Assembly (NCBI GenBank): GCA_031431125.1
Contig: JANPCX010000078.1
Span: forward strand, 1 to 64,000
DNA length: 64,000 bases
Source of the DNA: JANPCX01 sp031431125
GTDB taxonomy: Bacteria; Pseudomonadota; Gammaproteobacteria; Burkholderiales; Burkholderiaceae_C
Direction: 5' to 3'
Part shown: positions 1-8,868 of the stretch, piece after piece
Layout: every line of letters starts with the position of its first letter
Numbering within the stretch: the stretch's first letter is position 1
Notes under the pieces: model-generated
Databases searched by the model: none
The model's input: only the letters and a program-made list of their open reading frames with translations
Told to the model about the DNA's origin: nothing
Program-made: the position numbers and the translations under genes

Positions 1-397
1 CGTTCGACCATTCCACGGCCATGCTCGGCACGTCCATGGACCACCCACCCAAACCGGCCATGCGGCCCGCCATGCGAAAAAGGGAATCCCCCGCTGCGTC
101 GGCCAAAGAATTGGCAGCGGAAGGCTGAAGCGACGGTGAAAAATTCAAATCCGAATCCGTGAGTGAACGTGCGCAGGTTGTCGGCCTATTCGACACGAAA
201 CTGAGTCGAAGTTCAGCAGGTAACGCACAAAAACATCCATAACTCACAATATACGCGCAGATGGGTCGATCTCTGCGTGATTCCTTGGCATATTTGGCCC
301 CGGGCAACAACGCAGCCCTTGATCCCGGGTGCCGTGCTAGCGTTGTGTCATGGCGCTGGATTCACTCGCCCGCCGCCCCTATCCACCGGAGTCAAAC
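1..397. other. Left-edge region without a supported gene
   Basis: The third plus-strand frame is open from the window edge to a TGA ending at 128, giving about 41 codons. That could be the end of a gene lying outside the window, but its Met/Pro/Arg-rich composition is not recognisable. The rest is the leader of the aminotransferase gene. I see no convincing promoter, terminator or RNA. Confidence 0.3.
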
Positions 398-1528
398 ATG
401 CCTGGACTGCTGAGCGACATCGATCCGAACGGCCTCCTGGAATACTCGGTTGTGTACACCGACCGCGCGCTGAACCACATGTCTGTGCGTTTTCAGGGCG
501 TCATGCGGGGCATCTGTGAGGTGCTCAAAACCACTTACAACGCCCAAAGCGCCATCGTCGTGCCGGGGAGCGGTAGTTTTGGCATGGAAGCTGTGGCGAG
601 GCAGTTCGCGACTGGCCAAAAATGTTTGGTGCTGCGCAATGGCTGGTTCAGCTACCGCTGGACGCAAATTTTGGAGATGGGCCAGATTCCTGCACAGGCA
701 GAGGTACTCAAGGCCCAGCGAACAGAAACCGGCCCGACCGCGCCCTTCTCGCCCGCCCCGCTGGAACAGGTTCTGTCCACGATCCGTGACCTGCAACCCG
801 CTGTGGTTTTTGCGCCCCATGTGGAGACCGCATCGGGAATGGTGCTGCCCGACGCCTACCTCCAAGCAGTGGCTGATGCCGTGCACGCGGTGGGCGGTAT
901 TTTTGTACTCGACTGCATCGCTTCAGGCGCCATGTGGGTCGACATGGCCGTTTGCGGCGTGGACGTGCTGATCAGCGCGCCACAAAAAGGTTGGAGTGGA
1001 TCGCCTTGCTGCGCATTCGTCATGCTGAGCCCAGCAGCGCGTGAGCGCATTGAGACTACAACCAGCACCAGCTTCGCCTGCGACCTGCGCAAGTGGTTGC
1101 AGATCATGGAAACCTATGAGTCTGGCGGCCACGCCTACCACGCCACCTTGCCCACGGACGCCCTCACACGCACCCTTTCCGTGATGCGAGAAACACAGAA
1201 CCATGGCTTACCGCTTTTACGCCAAGCCCAACTCAACCTGGGCGACGCGGTGCGTGCACTCATGGTGAAGAACGGTTTTCCCAGCGTCGCCGCGCCCGGT
1301 TTTCAGGCGCCAGGGGTGGTGGTGAGCTACACAACAGATCCCGACATTCATACAGGAAAAAAATTCATGGCCGTGGGCCTGCAAACTGCGGCCGGTGTGC
1401 CCTTGCAATGTGATGAAGGAGCCGACTACCGCAGCTTTCGCATCGGCCTTTTTGGCCTGGACAAGCTGCTGAATGTGGACGCCACCGTCGGTCGCCTGGC
1501 CGGTGCCTTGAAAGACGTTCAGCGCTGA
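398..1528 (+). CDS. Class V PLP aminotransferase (alanine-glyoxylate/serine-pyruvate type)
   Basis: A 376-aa fold-type I, PLP-dependent enzyme expected to move an amino group between a small amino acid such as alanine or serine and an oxo acid such as glyoxylate or pyruvate in the cytosol. The N-terminal third has the substrate-loop motif VVPGSGSFGMEA. The PLP lysine is K197 in SAPQKGWSG, preceded by the cofactor-binding FVLDCIAS strand. I chose the ATG at 398 because CCGGAG lies 7 bases upstream; an in-frame ATG at 350 has no ribosome site. The length fits the family. Exact substrates cannot be read from sequence; 2-aminoethylphosphonate transaminase is a less likely alternative. It appears monocistronic. 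Confidence 0.85.
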   Translation: MPGLLSDIDPNGLLEYSVVYTDRALNHMSVRFQGVMRGICEVLKTTYNAQSAIVVPGSGSFGMEAVARQFATGQKCLVLRNGWFSYRWTQILEMGQIPAQAEVLKAQRTETGPTAPFSPAPLEQVLSTIRDLQPAVVFAPHVETASGMVLPDAYLQAVADAVHAVGGIFVLDCIASGAMWVDMAVCGVDVLISAPQKGWSGSPCCAFVMLSPAARERIETTTSTSFACDLRKWLQIMETYESGGHAYHATLPTDALTRTLSVMRETQNHGLPLLRQAQLNLGDAVRALMVKNGFPSVAAPGFQAPGVVVSYTTDPDIHTGKKFMAVGLQTAAGVPLQCDEGADYRSFRIGLFGLDKLLNVDATVGRLAGALKDVQR

Positions 1529-1633
1529 GCCTGCAGGCCGCTCAGCGGCCAGCTCATCAGATGGCATGACATGATCGGGCCATCGCCATTCGTGGCACAC
1601 GCCGACCCGACGTCCGCGACCCGAAAGGCATTG

Positions 1634-2380
1634 ATGATCGAACCTCTGCTGCTCAGCACCACACGCATTTCCACTTTTGATGGCGACAAAGCGCTCACGG
1701 TGGCCAGCGGCTTCTTTTTTGAACGGGATCAGCATTTGTTTTTGGTCACCAGCCGCCATGTGGTGATCGACGAACCGAGCAACCACCACCCCAACCGCCT
1801 GGAGATCGACTTCCACACCGACGAGGTCAACCTCACCCAGTTCACCGTCCTGTCGGTGATGCTGTACCAAGGTGGAAAAAGTGTGTGGCACCAGGGCAGT
1901 GACTCCGGCGGCGAGATTGACGTGGCCGTGGTGGAACTTGACCGCAGCGCCCTTCCGCCATCGGTGATGTTGCGGTGTTTCACACCCGCCCATTTGCAGC
2001 GGCGTTTGGGCGAGGTGGAGGTCGGTCACTCCGCCTTGGTGGTGGGTTTCCCCTTGGGGTTTTACGACACCCTGCACCACCTGCCTGTGGTGCGCCAAGC
2101 CGTGATTGCATCGGCCTTCGGCGTGCGTTTTCAAGGCCAGGGTTATTTTCTGACCGACGCCCGCACCCACCGCGGCACCAGTGGCGCGCCCGTGGTGATG
2201 CGCAATGAAACAGGCGACGCCCTGTTGCCTTGGACCTTGCTTGGCGTGCACAGCTCGCGTGTCGACATGGGCACACGCGACTTGGAGTTGGATGAGTCGC
2301 TGGGTTTGAACTGCGCTTGGTACGCTGATATCTTGCTGACACTGACAGCGCCAAGAACAGATGGCGCCGCCGTGGGCTGA
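1634..2380 (+). CDS. Trypsin-like serine peptidase domain protein
   Basis: A 248-aa protein with a chymotrypsin-fold catalytic triad in family order: H42 in TSRHVV, D97 in EIDVAVVELD, and S183 in RGTSGAPVV. The ATG at 1634 has AAAGG just upstream and is preferred to the in-frame ATG at 1571. No signal peptide or membrane segment is visible, and there is no PDZ domain as in DegP, so it looks like a standalone, probably cytosolic protease. Such single-domain proteins are often annotated 'serine protease' or 'trypsin-like peptidase domain' without known substrates. The next gene converges on it with a 17-base gap. Confidence 0.75.
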   Translation: MIEPLLLSTTRISTFDGDKALTVASGFFFERDQHLFLVTSRHVVIDEPSNHHPNRLEIDFHTDEVNLTQFTVLSVMLYQGGKSVWHQGSDSGGEIDVAVVELDRSALPPSVMLRCFTPAHLQRRLGEVEVGHSALVVGFPLGFYDTLHHLPVVRQAVIASAFGVRFQGQGYFLTDARTHRGTSGAPVVMRNETGDALLPWTLLGVHSSRVDMGTRDLELDESLGLNCAWYADILLTLTAPRTDGAAVG

Positions 2381-2397
2381 GCTTCGTCTACCTTCGG

Positions 2398-2628
2398 CTA
2401 CTTCTTCTTGTCGCTGCCAATCTGGTGCCCAATCACACCGCCAATGGCAGCACCACCGACGGTACCCACCGAACTGCCGCCGGTCAGCACTGCACCCGCG
2501 ACGCCACCGATGGCCGCTCCGGAGATGGTGTTGCGGTCGCGATGCGACAGGCTGCTACAGGCGGTGAGACCCAAAGCCAGTACTGTCCACAATACAAAGC
2601 GAGCGAGCACGATTGAACGGTTCTGCAT
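2398..2628 (-). CDS. Glycine-zipper outer-membrane lipoprotein (OsmB-like)
   Basis: A 76-aa small lipoprotein. The N-terminus is a type II signal peptide ending in the lipobox LTAC; the Cys would be lipidated and the protein sorted to the outer membrane. The rest is a glycine-zipper segment with repeated GAAIGGVAGAV and GGAAIGGVIG blocks, the pattern of OsmB/SlyB-type proteins that pack helices against membranes. The ATG at 2628 gives a proper signal sequence; an upstream in-frame ATG adds 31 residues that do not look like a leader. Members are often stress-induced; no regulatory site is evident here. Confidence 0.8.
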   Translation of the reverse strand: MQNRSIVLARFVLWTVLALGLTACSSLSHRDRNTISGAAIGGVAGAVLTGGSSVGTVGGAAIGGVIGHQIGSDKKK

Positions 2629-2733
2629 GTGTGCAATCTTTTCAGTGATGAAGGCTTCAGTGTGGCCCGAAGCACCGCATTTGCACAGCCGGGTTGGAGC
2701 AACCTTCAGTTTCAGTTGCAAGCAGCGGTTCGC

Positions 2734-3450
2734 TCACGCCCCCGTGACCGCATCACGCTCAATGCGCCCATCCACCAACTCAATGACGCGGTCGCAGCGC
2801 TCGGCCAAACGAGGATCGTGGGTGACGATCAAGAACGAGGTGTGCAACTCGGCATGCATGCGCCGCATCAAGGCGAACACCTCGTCAGACGAGGCACGGT
2901 CCAGGTTGCCCGTGGGTTCATCGGCCAGCACCAGCGGCGGTTGCAGCACCAAAGCGCGGGCCATGGCCACACGTTGCTGCATGCCGCCTGAAAGCTCACC
3001 CGGCTTCTTGGACAGCGCGTTTTCCAAACCCACGGCCTTGAGCACCGCACGCGCCCGCTCACGGGCCGCGGGGCTGACCCGACCTTCACGCATCAAACTG
3101 GGCAGGGTCACATTCTCCAAGGCAGTGAACGCGGGCAGCAGGTGGTGGAACTGAAATACAAAACCCAGGGCCTGGCCGCGCCTTTGGGTGAGTGCTGCAT
3201 CAGACAAACCCGTCACCTCTTCGCCGAGCAATTGGTAGCTGCCGCTGCTGGCACGTTCCAGCAAACCCAGCACATTGAGCAAGGTGCTCTTGCCTGAGCC
3301 CGAGGGGCCAATCAAGGCAACGAACTCACCGCGGTTGATTTGCAGCGACAGGCCGTGCAATACCTCGGCCTCGTTGGGTAAGCCGACGTCGTAGCTTTTG
3401 CGGATGTCGCGCAGCGCCAGCAAGGGCGATGGGGTGTCGGTTGCTGCCAT
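2734..3450 (-). CDS. ABC transporter ATP-binding protein, LolD/MacB family
   Basis: A 238-aa ATPase subunit. Walker A is GPSGSGKST (residues 48-56), the signature is LSGGMQQR, Walker B is LVLADEP followed by the TGNLD typical of the LolD/MacB/FtsE group, and the switch histidine is in IVTHD. It should power the FtsX-type permease encoded just upstream (6-base gap), with the HlyD/MacA-like adaptor further upstream. The three genes form a minus-strand operon. Such tripartite sets export peptides, lipoproteins or small molecules across the envelope by mechanotransmission rather than classical transport; the substrate here is unknown. Confidence 0.9.
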   Translation of the reverse strand: MAATDTPSPLLALRDIRKSYDVGLPNEAEVLHGLSLQINRGEFVALIGPSGSGKSTLLNVLGLLERASSGSYQLLGEEVTGLSDAALTQRRGQALGFVFQFHHLLPAFTALENVTLPSLMREGRVSPAARERARAVLKAVGLENALSKKPGELSGGMQQRVAMARALVLQPPLVLADEPTGNLDRASSDEVFALMRRMHAELHTSFLIVTHDPRLAERCDRVIELVDGRIERDAVTGA

Positions 3451-3456
3451 GGTGAT

Positions 3457-4689
3457 TCACATGCGGATGGCTTGCGCCGGATCCAACTGGGACGCTCTTC
3501 GTGCCGGCGCCACGGCCGCGAGCACACCAAACACCGTGGCCAAGGCCGCCACTTGCAGCGCGAGTTTCAGCTCTAAGGTGATGGCAAACAAGGGCAAGCC
3601 ATCCGAGCCTCGCACAAAGGTGGTGAAAGCCGCGATCAGACCAAAGGCCAGTGCAATGCCAAGCACCGAACCCAAGGCCCCCACGATCGCCCCTTGCAGC
3701 AAAAAAACGCGCAACACCTGGCCGCGCGTGGTGCCCATGGCGCGGAGAATTCCGATCTCGCGGCGTTTTTGCACCACCGACACCACCAGCACACTGGCGA
3801 TGCCCAGCACCACCACCACCATCACCACCGCACGAATCAAGGTGGTGCTGACCGATTGCGCGTTGAGCGCCGACACCAAGGACGCATTGCTTTGTTGCCA
3901 GCTCTCCACCTTGCCGCCATGACGCGCGCTCAGCATCTGCGCCAGGTCATTCGCGGCCCACACATCGTGCAGCGTCAAGTCCACGCTGGTCACGCCGCCT
4001 TGTAAACCCACCGCACTTTGTGCCGCACGCAGCGGCAAGATGACGCTGCGGCGGTTGAGGTCGCGCAGACCCAAATCCACCAAGGCCGCCACCCGGATGG
4101 ATTCCGACTGGGCGCCCGTACTGGGGTTGGTGGAGAGCGTGAAACGATCACCCACACGCAGCCCCAAATCCACGGCCAGCTCTTTGCCTATGATGGCTTC
4201 GCCGGGCTGCAAACGCGCTTGGCCCGCGACTATTTTTTTGCGTAAGCCAATGATGCGGTCGTAGCGGTCCAAGTCCACACCCATGATGGAGACCGATTTG
4301 CTCGCCTCGCCGCGCAAAGCCAAACCCGCGCCCGACACCATGGGCGACACCGCGACGACTTGAGGCAAGGCCTCCAGCACCGGCACCAAGGCCTGCCAAT
4401 TGACGACGGTGCGAGGGCGCTGGGCGCGCGGCTGTAGCTGCGACAACACCGTGCTGCCATCGCCAGCCCTGGCATCGGTCACCACATCGTCAGGCGCAGT
4501 GATGCTCACATGAGGCTGCGCACCCAAGGTTTTTTCCAGCGTATTGCGCTGCAAGCCACTGATCAAGGCTGAGATATAGGTGATGACGGCCACCCCCGCC
4601 GCCACACCCACGATGATGAGCAGCGTTTGCATGCGACCTTCGCGCAGAAAACGAACCGCAACTTGGCGTTCAAATCCGAGCCAGTGCAT
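3457..4689 (-). CDS. ABC transporter permease, FtsX/MacB/LolC-like
   Basis: A 410-aa inner-membrane permease. One transmembrane helix lies near residues 20-45 (LLIIVGVAAGVAVITYISALI). A large periplasmic domain follows (about 50-270), then three C-terminal helices, the last group starting at the IRAVVMVVVVLG segment. The C-terminal FtsX domain carries the conserved RREIGILRAMGTT motif that contacts the ATPase. This topology is the MacB/LolC/E type (type VII ABC exporters). It lies between the adaptor gene (9 bases upstream) and the ATPase gene (6 bases downstream), consistent with one complex. Confidence 0.88.
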   Translation of the reverse strand: MHWLGFERQVAVRFLREGRMQTLLIIVGVAAGVAVITYISALISGLQRNTLEKTLGAQPHVSITAPDDVVTDARAGDGSTVLSQLQPRAQRPRTVVNWQALVPVLEALPQVVAVSPMVSGAGLALRGEASKSVSIMGVDLDRYDRIIGLRKKIVAGQARLQPGEAIIGKELAVDLGLRVGDRFTLSTNPSTGAQSESIRVAALVDLGLRDLNRRSVILPLRAAQSAVGLQGGVTSVDLTLHDVWAANDLAQMLSARHGGKVESWQQSNASLVSALNAQSVSTTLIRAVVMVVVVLGIASVLVVSVVQKRREIGILRAMGTTRGQVLRVFLLQGAIVGALGSVLGIALAFGLIAAFTTFVRGSDGLPLFAITLELKLALQVAALATVFGVLAAVAPARRASQLDPAQAIRM

Positions 4690-4698
4690 GGTGTGCGG

Positions 4699-5985
4699 TC
4701 AGCGGCCCATGGCGTTGCCCATCGCCGAGCCTGTGTTGTCTTTGCTGGTGCCCGTGGTCTTTCCCGCTGACCCCGCAGGCGTGGCTTGAGTGCGCACGCG
4801 GCGCCCCACCTCCGGCGTGGGCCCGAGCAACACCTGGTCGCCTGCCGACAAACCAGAGAGCACCTCGACCGACTCCAAGGTGCGCAGTCCGAGTTTGACG
4901 GTTTGTTCGGCCACCCGCCCCTCGCGCACCACACGCACCTGCGCTGGGACTGCGGCGTCGCCGGGTGAATCGCTGCGCAGCGCAGCGACCGGCAATACCA
5001 AGGCTTGCTCACGGCGGGCGGTATCAACCTCCACCGACAAACTCATGTCCTCACGCAAAAAAGCAGGGGCGGCCGCTTGCAACGCGAGTTTCACTTCCAC
5101 CGCACCGCGTTGGGCATTGACCAAAGGCGATATCGACAGCACACGCGCTGCAAAACGTTGTGCCGGAAATGCATCCGCCACCACGGTAGCGTTTTGCCCA
5201 ACTTCCAGTTGATCCAAATAACGTTCATCCACCTGGGCCACCAGTTGCAGCGGCCCCGTCAAGGCCAGCGTGAAGAGGGCAACCGCCGGCTGCACGATGC
5301 GCCCCGGCTCCACAGAACGTTGCAGCACTTGCGCGTCAGCGGGTGCGGTCACCACGGTCTGGGCCAGCTTGGCCTGTGCGCTCTCCACTGCCGCCCGCGC
5401 AGCGTCGACTTGCGCCTGGGCTTGCAGCAACTCAGTTCCTTGTTCTGCGTTGGCCGCACGGCTGGCGCGGGCGCTGCTCAATTGCGCATCGGCCACGGCC
5501 ACCGCACGCGCTGCTTCATCCAACCTTGCGGGGCTGACAAAACCCTGCGCCACCAGTTCTTTTTGCCGCTGCAAATCCGCTTGGGCGGCGAGCAATACCG
5601 ACTCGGCTTGGGCGACCACCGCCTGCGCGGTGCTGCGGCCCGTGCTGCGCAAGCCTGCCAGCCGCGCCACCGCCTGTTGCTGGTTGGCCACCGCTTGCGC
5701 CAGGGCCGCGCGTAACTCTTGGTTCTCCAGCCGCAGCAACACATCGCCCGCCTTCACACGAAGGCCTTCTTGCGCGACCACCTGCTGCACGCGGCCCGTG
5801 ACGGTGCTGCCCACCTCCACCCTGGAAAAAGTGGCCACACGCGCGGAGAACAAGACCGTGCGCACCAAAGAGGCACTTTGAACCGTGACCGTCGGCAGCA
5901 CCGGTGGACGAGCGCTCCACCACACCACCGCAACCGCCAAGCCGACGAGAAGCAAAAAGTAAAGGGCCAAACGTTTGGGACTCAT
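4699..5985 (-). CDS. Periplasmic adaptor subunit (HlyD/MacA/RND family)
   Basis: A 428-aa membrane-fusion protein. It has one N-terminal anchor helix (ALYFLLLVGLAVAVVWW), a lipoyl-type half domain (VTGRVQQVVAQEGLRVKAGD), a long alpha-helical hairpin rich in Ala/Gln (about residues 100-190), a beta-barrel domain and a C-terminal membrane-proximal domain. It would link the ABC permease to an outer-membrane factor, although no TolC-like gene is in this operon. I chose the ATG at 5985 (MSPKRLAL); a longer frame reaches 6078 but its extra N-terminus is translated from a dispersed inverted repeat and is not protein-like. It is the first gene of the three-gene operon. Confidence 0.88.
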   Translation of the reverse strand: MSPKRLALYFLLLVGLAVAVVWWSARPPVLPTVTVQSASLVRTVLFSARVATFSRVEVGSTVTGRVQQVVAQEGLRVKAGDVLLRLENQELRAALAQAVANQQQAVARLAGLRSTGRSTAQAVVAQAESVLLAAQADLQRQKELVAQGFVSPARLDEAARAVAVADAQLSSARASRAANAEQGTELLQAQAQVDAARAAVESAQAKLAQTVVTAPADAQVLQRSVEPGRIVQPAVALFTLALTGPLQLVAQVDERYLDQLEVGQNATVVADAFPAQRFAARVLSISPLVNAQRGAVEVKLALQAAAPAFLREDMSLSVEVDTARREQALVLPVAALRSDSPGDAAVPAQVRVVREGRVAEQTVKLGLRTLESVEVLSGLSAGDQVLLGPTPEVGRRVRTQATPAGSAGKTTGTSKDNTGSAMGNAMGR

Positions 5986-6047
5986 GCCGGGGATTGTTGC
6001 ACCCAGAATGTAGCCGCAACCTTTGCCCACACGTCGACCCACACCAT

Positions 6048-6146
6048 CGTTACTCCCGCGAAAACGGGAATCCAGCATGTGGCCATCGTTGAGCGGATGG
6101 ATGCGTCAAGTACATCCCCTGGATTCCCGCTTTCGCGGGAACGACA
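6048..6146. repeat. Paired inverted repeat (REPIN-like / dRS3-like element), copy 1
   Basis: Two arms of about 28 bases in inverted orientation (6048-6074 and 6119-6146), each itself a small palindrome of the form ATTCCCGC-TTTC-GCGGGAA ending in CTGGATTCC. About 44 bases of unrelated sequence separate them. The same architecture recurs at 26637-26736. The core matches the general ATTCCC-N8-GGGAAT form known as dRS3 in Neisseria. The element lies between the adaptor gene start and the Lys/Ala-rich gene end, both on the minus strand. Confidence 0.8.
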
Positions 6147-6163
6147 GCCAAATAGGAAACGAC

Positions 6164-6589
6164 TTAACCCTTGCCAGGCCGACCGGTTTTGATCGTCGGC
6201 ACGTCATTCACCGCCAAGAGCAGGGCTTTGTCATCCAAGGCGCTCAAGAGTTTGATGCCGGCGCGCAGCAACTCGCTTTTCTTGACCGGCCGCGCCAGTT
6301 TGGCCGCGCGCTGCTTGAGCACATCAATCGCCGCGTACTCGGCTTTGGGCATGGTGAAGCTGTCACGAACCAGCTTGGGTTTGAGTTTGGGCGCTTTGGG
6401 CGCTGCGGCCGTTTTGACCACGGGCTTCTTCACCACGGCTGCTTGCGGCGCTGCAGGAACAACCTTCTTCGCAGGCGCCACCTTCACAGGTGCTTTCTTC
6501 GAAGCCGACGGCAAGGCTTTCACCACTGGTTTCGTTTTGCCAGAACGTGGGGCTGCTTTTTTTGTGGAGACGGGTTTGCGCGTGGCCAT
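6164..6589 (-). CDS. Lys/Ala/Pro-rich protein with C-terminal RHH-like region
   Basis: A 141-aa strongly basic protein. Residues 1 to about 75 are a low-complexity Lys/Ala/Pro tail like histone H1 C-terminal domains (KKAPVKVAPAKKVV and similar). Residues about 80-125 form a compact segment (DSFTMPKAEYAAIDVLKQRA ... KKSELLRAGIKLL) resembling a ribbon-helix-helix DNA-binding fold: a strand 'SFTMP' followed by two helices. Inference: a nucleoid-associated or DNA-condensing protein. The ATG at 6589 has GAGGTG upstream on the minus strand. Its function has not been shown to my knowledge. Confidence 0.7.
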   Translation of the reverse strand: MATRKPVSTKKAAPRSGKTKPVVKALPSASKKAPVKVAPAKKVVPAAPQAAVVKKPVVKTAAAPKAPKLKPKLVRDSFTMPKAEYAAIDVLKQRAAKLARPVKKSELLRAGIKLLSALDDKALLLAVNDVPTIKTGRPGKG

Positions 6590-6719
6590 GAATCACCTCG
6601 GGTTTGTTAAACGGTGTAAACAGTATATCTCGTTTAATTTGAATTTCAATCCAACGCCCTACATGCCTTGTGGATTACCCGCTATGCTGCGCCGCATCAA
6701 TCCCAACACCGGAGGCCAG

Positions 6720-7910
6720 ATGACCCCCTACTGCACCACGCCTTGCTCAGTGCAAAACCCATCACCGGGCTTGAAATGGCCAGCGCAATGCGCTGCCTTC
6801 CTCATGCTGATGGCCACCGTGTTCGGCCTTCAGGCCCAAGTGCTGCCACGTTTGCCCGCGTTGGGTGCTAACCCACAGCAAGTCAGCGTGTCGGGTTTGT
6901 CCTCGGGCGGCTACATGGCCGCGCAATTTGCCACGGCCTATTCCGCTTCTATTTCCGGCGTGGCCGTGCTGGCGGGCGGCCCTTACGGCTGCTCGGAAGG
7001 CTCGGTGAACACGGCCTCGCTGATTTGTTCTTGCCCCGCCAACCCGCCCTGGTGGTTGCAGATCCAACAGCTCTGGGGTGGCGGCTGCCAAACCCTGGCA
7101 CCGAGCGTCTATGTCGACCGCAGCGTGGCCGCTGTGCGCGGCAACCAAGGGCAGATCGACGACCTCAGCCACCTGCAGCGTCAGCGTGTGTGGTTGTTCT
7201 CCGGCGGCAAAGACAAGGTGGTGGCCCCGCCCTTGGTGCAAGCCCTCAAAACCACCTACCAACGTTTGGGTGTGCCTGCAATCCAAATTCGCCATGAAGA
7301 GAAAAACGACGCGGCCCACGGCTTCCCCAGCCTGGCGGCCACCGAGTCCTGCAGCATCACCGCACCCCCTTTCATCACGCAATGCCAGTTTGACGCGGCG
7401 GGTGAGTTGCTCAAGTGGCTGCATCCGGATTTGAAAACTGCAGCACCGGCTGCGGTCGATGCCAACGCCTTCAAACGTTTTGACCAAAGCCGCTACGGCA
7501 GCAACGACACATTCACCAGCCTGGACGCCACAGGCTGGATCTACCTGCCCCGCGCCTGCGAACAAGCAGGCGCGAAGTGCGCCGTACATGCGGTGTTTCA
7601 CGGCTGCGAACAAGGCCAGAGTTTCAAAGTCGGCGGCAAAGAATTCGGCCGCCAGTTCGTCGACGGCACAGGCTACAACCGCTGGGCGGAAGCCGGGAAG
7701 GTGGTGGTGCTCTACCCGCAAGTCAAACCGAATGAACAAGGTAGCCTCTTCGACCCCTACCGCTACAACCCCAAAGGCTGCTGGGACTTCTGGGGCTACA
7801 CCGAAAAGTCAGCGGCCTTGAACCCCAGTGCACCGAAGTTCGCCCAGCGCTCGGCGCCGCAGATGCGGGCGGTGAAGGCGATGGTGGAGGATTTGTTGCG
7901 GGGGTTGTGA
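6720..7910 (+). CDS. Extracellular-type poly(3-hydroxybutyrate) depolymerase / esterase
   Basis: A 396-aa secreted alpha/beta-hydrolase predicted to cleave PHB or its oligomers. An N-terminal signal segment (AAFLMLMATVFGLQAQ) precedes the mature protein. The lipase box GLSSGG (residues 59-64, nucleophile S61) matches the PHB-depolymerase esterase family, and numerous Cys residues suggest disulfides in the exported protein. I chose the ATG at 6720 for its GGAGG ribosome site; the frame is open far upstream, but that stretch is antisense to the Lys-rich gene. It could also act on other short-chain polyesters. No PHB granule genes are nearby. Confidence 0.82.
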   Translation: MTPYCTTPCSVQNPSPGLKWPAQCAAFLMLMATVFGLQAQVLPRLPALGANPQQVSVSGLSSGGYMAAQFATAYSASISGVAVLAGGPYGCSEGSVNTASLICSCPANPPWWLQIQQLWGGGCQTLAPSVYVDRSVAAVRGNQGQIDDLSHLQRQRVWLFSGGKDKVVAPPLVQALKTTYQRLGVPAIQIRHEEKNDAAHGFPSLAATESCSITAPPFITQCQFDAAGELLKWLHPDLKTAAPAAVDANAFKRFDQSRYGSNDTFTSLDATGWIYLPRACEQAGAKCAVHAVFHGCEQGQSFKVGGKEFGRQFVDGTGYNRWAEAGKVVVLYPQVKPNEQGSLFDPYRYNPKGCWDFWGYTEKSAALNPSAPKFAQRSAPQMRAVKAMVEDLLRGL

Positions 7911-7996
7911 GGGGCAATGCAGCGGATATGTGGATTCAATCGTCGAATGTAGGGTCTATAGGATTGGAAGACCATTTAGATTGCCCGGGAACACTC

Positions 7997-8470
7997 ATGA
8001 ACTCCAGACGTGCCTTCGTTCTCTCGCTTGCAGCATTTTCGGCAGCCCCGACGGCGGTGTGGGCCGGGACCTGGGGTCACCAGAGCTTTGAGAACGATGG
8101 GGCACTTGATTGGATTGGCGAGTTTTTGGAACACCCAGCGGTCGTGACCGTTCAGAGAGCTCTTAGTCAAGCTACTACCGGCAAGTATCTGGATAGCGAT
8201 GTGGGTGAGCATGCGATCGCAGCGGCGGAGGTAGTGGCTGCAAGCCTCGGTCGCCCTGCCAAGGGGCTTTCACCCAAGATGAAGCCTTTCGTTTCCAAAC
8301 ACCGAAAGGAACTCCAAACGCTTGCTCCTCTGGCACGTTCGGCGATGAAAGCCGTGCGCGGACCACGGTCGGAGCTTCGAGAACGCTGGAGTCTTCACGC
8401 GGACGATCTTGCAACTTGGGAGGGGGCCGTCGATTCGCTGGTCTCGCGTCTTTCGGCGTCGGCAATCTAA
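7997..8470 (+). CDS. Secreted DUF4259 domain protein
   Basis: A 157-aa protein with an N-terminal signal peptide (RRAFVLSLAAFSAAPTAVWA, cleavage after AWA-type residues). The mature start, GTWGHQSFENDGALDW, is the typical opening of DUF4259 proteins, with the conserved 'G..SF.ND.A.DW' pattern; a helical remainder follows. The family has no established function and many members are cytosolic, so the leader is of some interest. The ATG at 7997 is the only start that includes a good leader. The gene is separate from the depolymerase by 86 bases. Confidence 0.75.
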   Translation: MNSRRAFVLSLAAFSAAPTAVWAGTWGHQSFENDGALDWIGEFLEHPAVVTVQRALSQATTGKYLDSDVGEHAIAAAEVVAASLGRPAKGLSPKMKPFVSKHRKELQTLAPLARSAMKAVRGPRSELRERWSLHADDLATWEGAVDSLVSRLSASAI

Positions 8471-8868
8471 CCCTCTTCAGGTACTTTAAAAAACCGCCAG
8501 GCACACGGTTTCGGATCAGGCAATCCACGGTTAAGCCTACGGACTGCTGGGACAAACGACGAAGGGGCGAAACCCGCGCATGCCTTCCTCATGACTCCTC
8601 AGCAAGCCCAGGTTGAACCGGTTGGGTCTTGTTGCGAGATGAAAAATCTTCATCAGCAGCTCACTCAATGAGCGAGCGCTGGGGACCCCGTACCCCTAAC
8701 TCCCACCCCCTAAGTCCAAACCCACTTCTCCCTAGAAACCGACTTGCGCGCGGCGCCACGCTGCGTAGAGTTGATCGCAAGCCATGCAGCAAACACTGCA
8801 TGGCGTTGATCAACACCGTCGCAGGCCATCGAGCCCGATGCAGCGCGACACCTTCAGGGAGATAAATC
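8471..8868. other. Intergenic region, no gene seen
   Basis: About 400 bases between the DUF4259 gene and the 769-aa gene. Short open frames are present on both strands, but none has a ribosome site or protein-like composition. AGGGAGA near 8856-8862 is the likely ribosome site for the next gene. No recognisable RNA, repeat or terminator. Confidence 0.5.

Noticed and set aside
1..128. Open plus-strand frame from the window edge to TGA (possible C-terminus)
   Set aside because: Only about 41 codons, no recognisable motif and no start in view; not enough to call a gene.
1535..1549. GGCCGC/GCGGCC hairpin after the aminotransferase gene
   Set aside because: No T-run follows, so it is not a convincing intrinsic terminator; short GC palindromes are common here.
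5986..6078. Longer start for the HlyD-like adaptor
   Set aside because: The added residues are translated from the inverted repeat element, not from a conserved N-terminus.
6171..6719. Extended N-terminus of the PHB depolymerase frame
   Set aside because: The stretch is antisense to the Lys/Ala-rich gene and the real start at 6720 has GGAGG and a leader.
8471..8868. Search for CRISPR-like or RNA structure in the gap before the 769-aa gene
   Set aside because: No regularly spaced repeats and no strong stems seen; no CRISPR array was found anywhere in the window.
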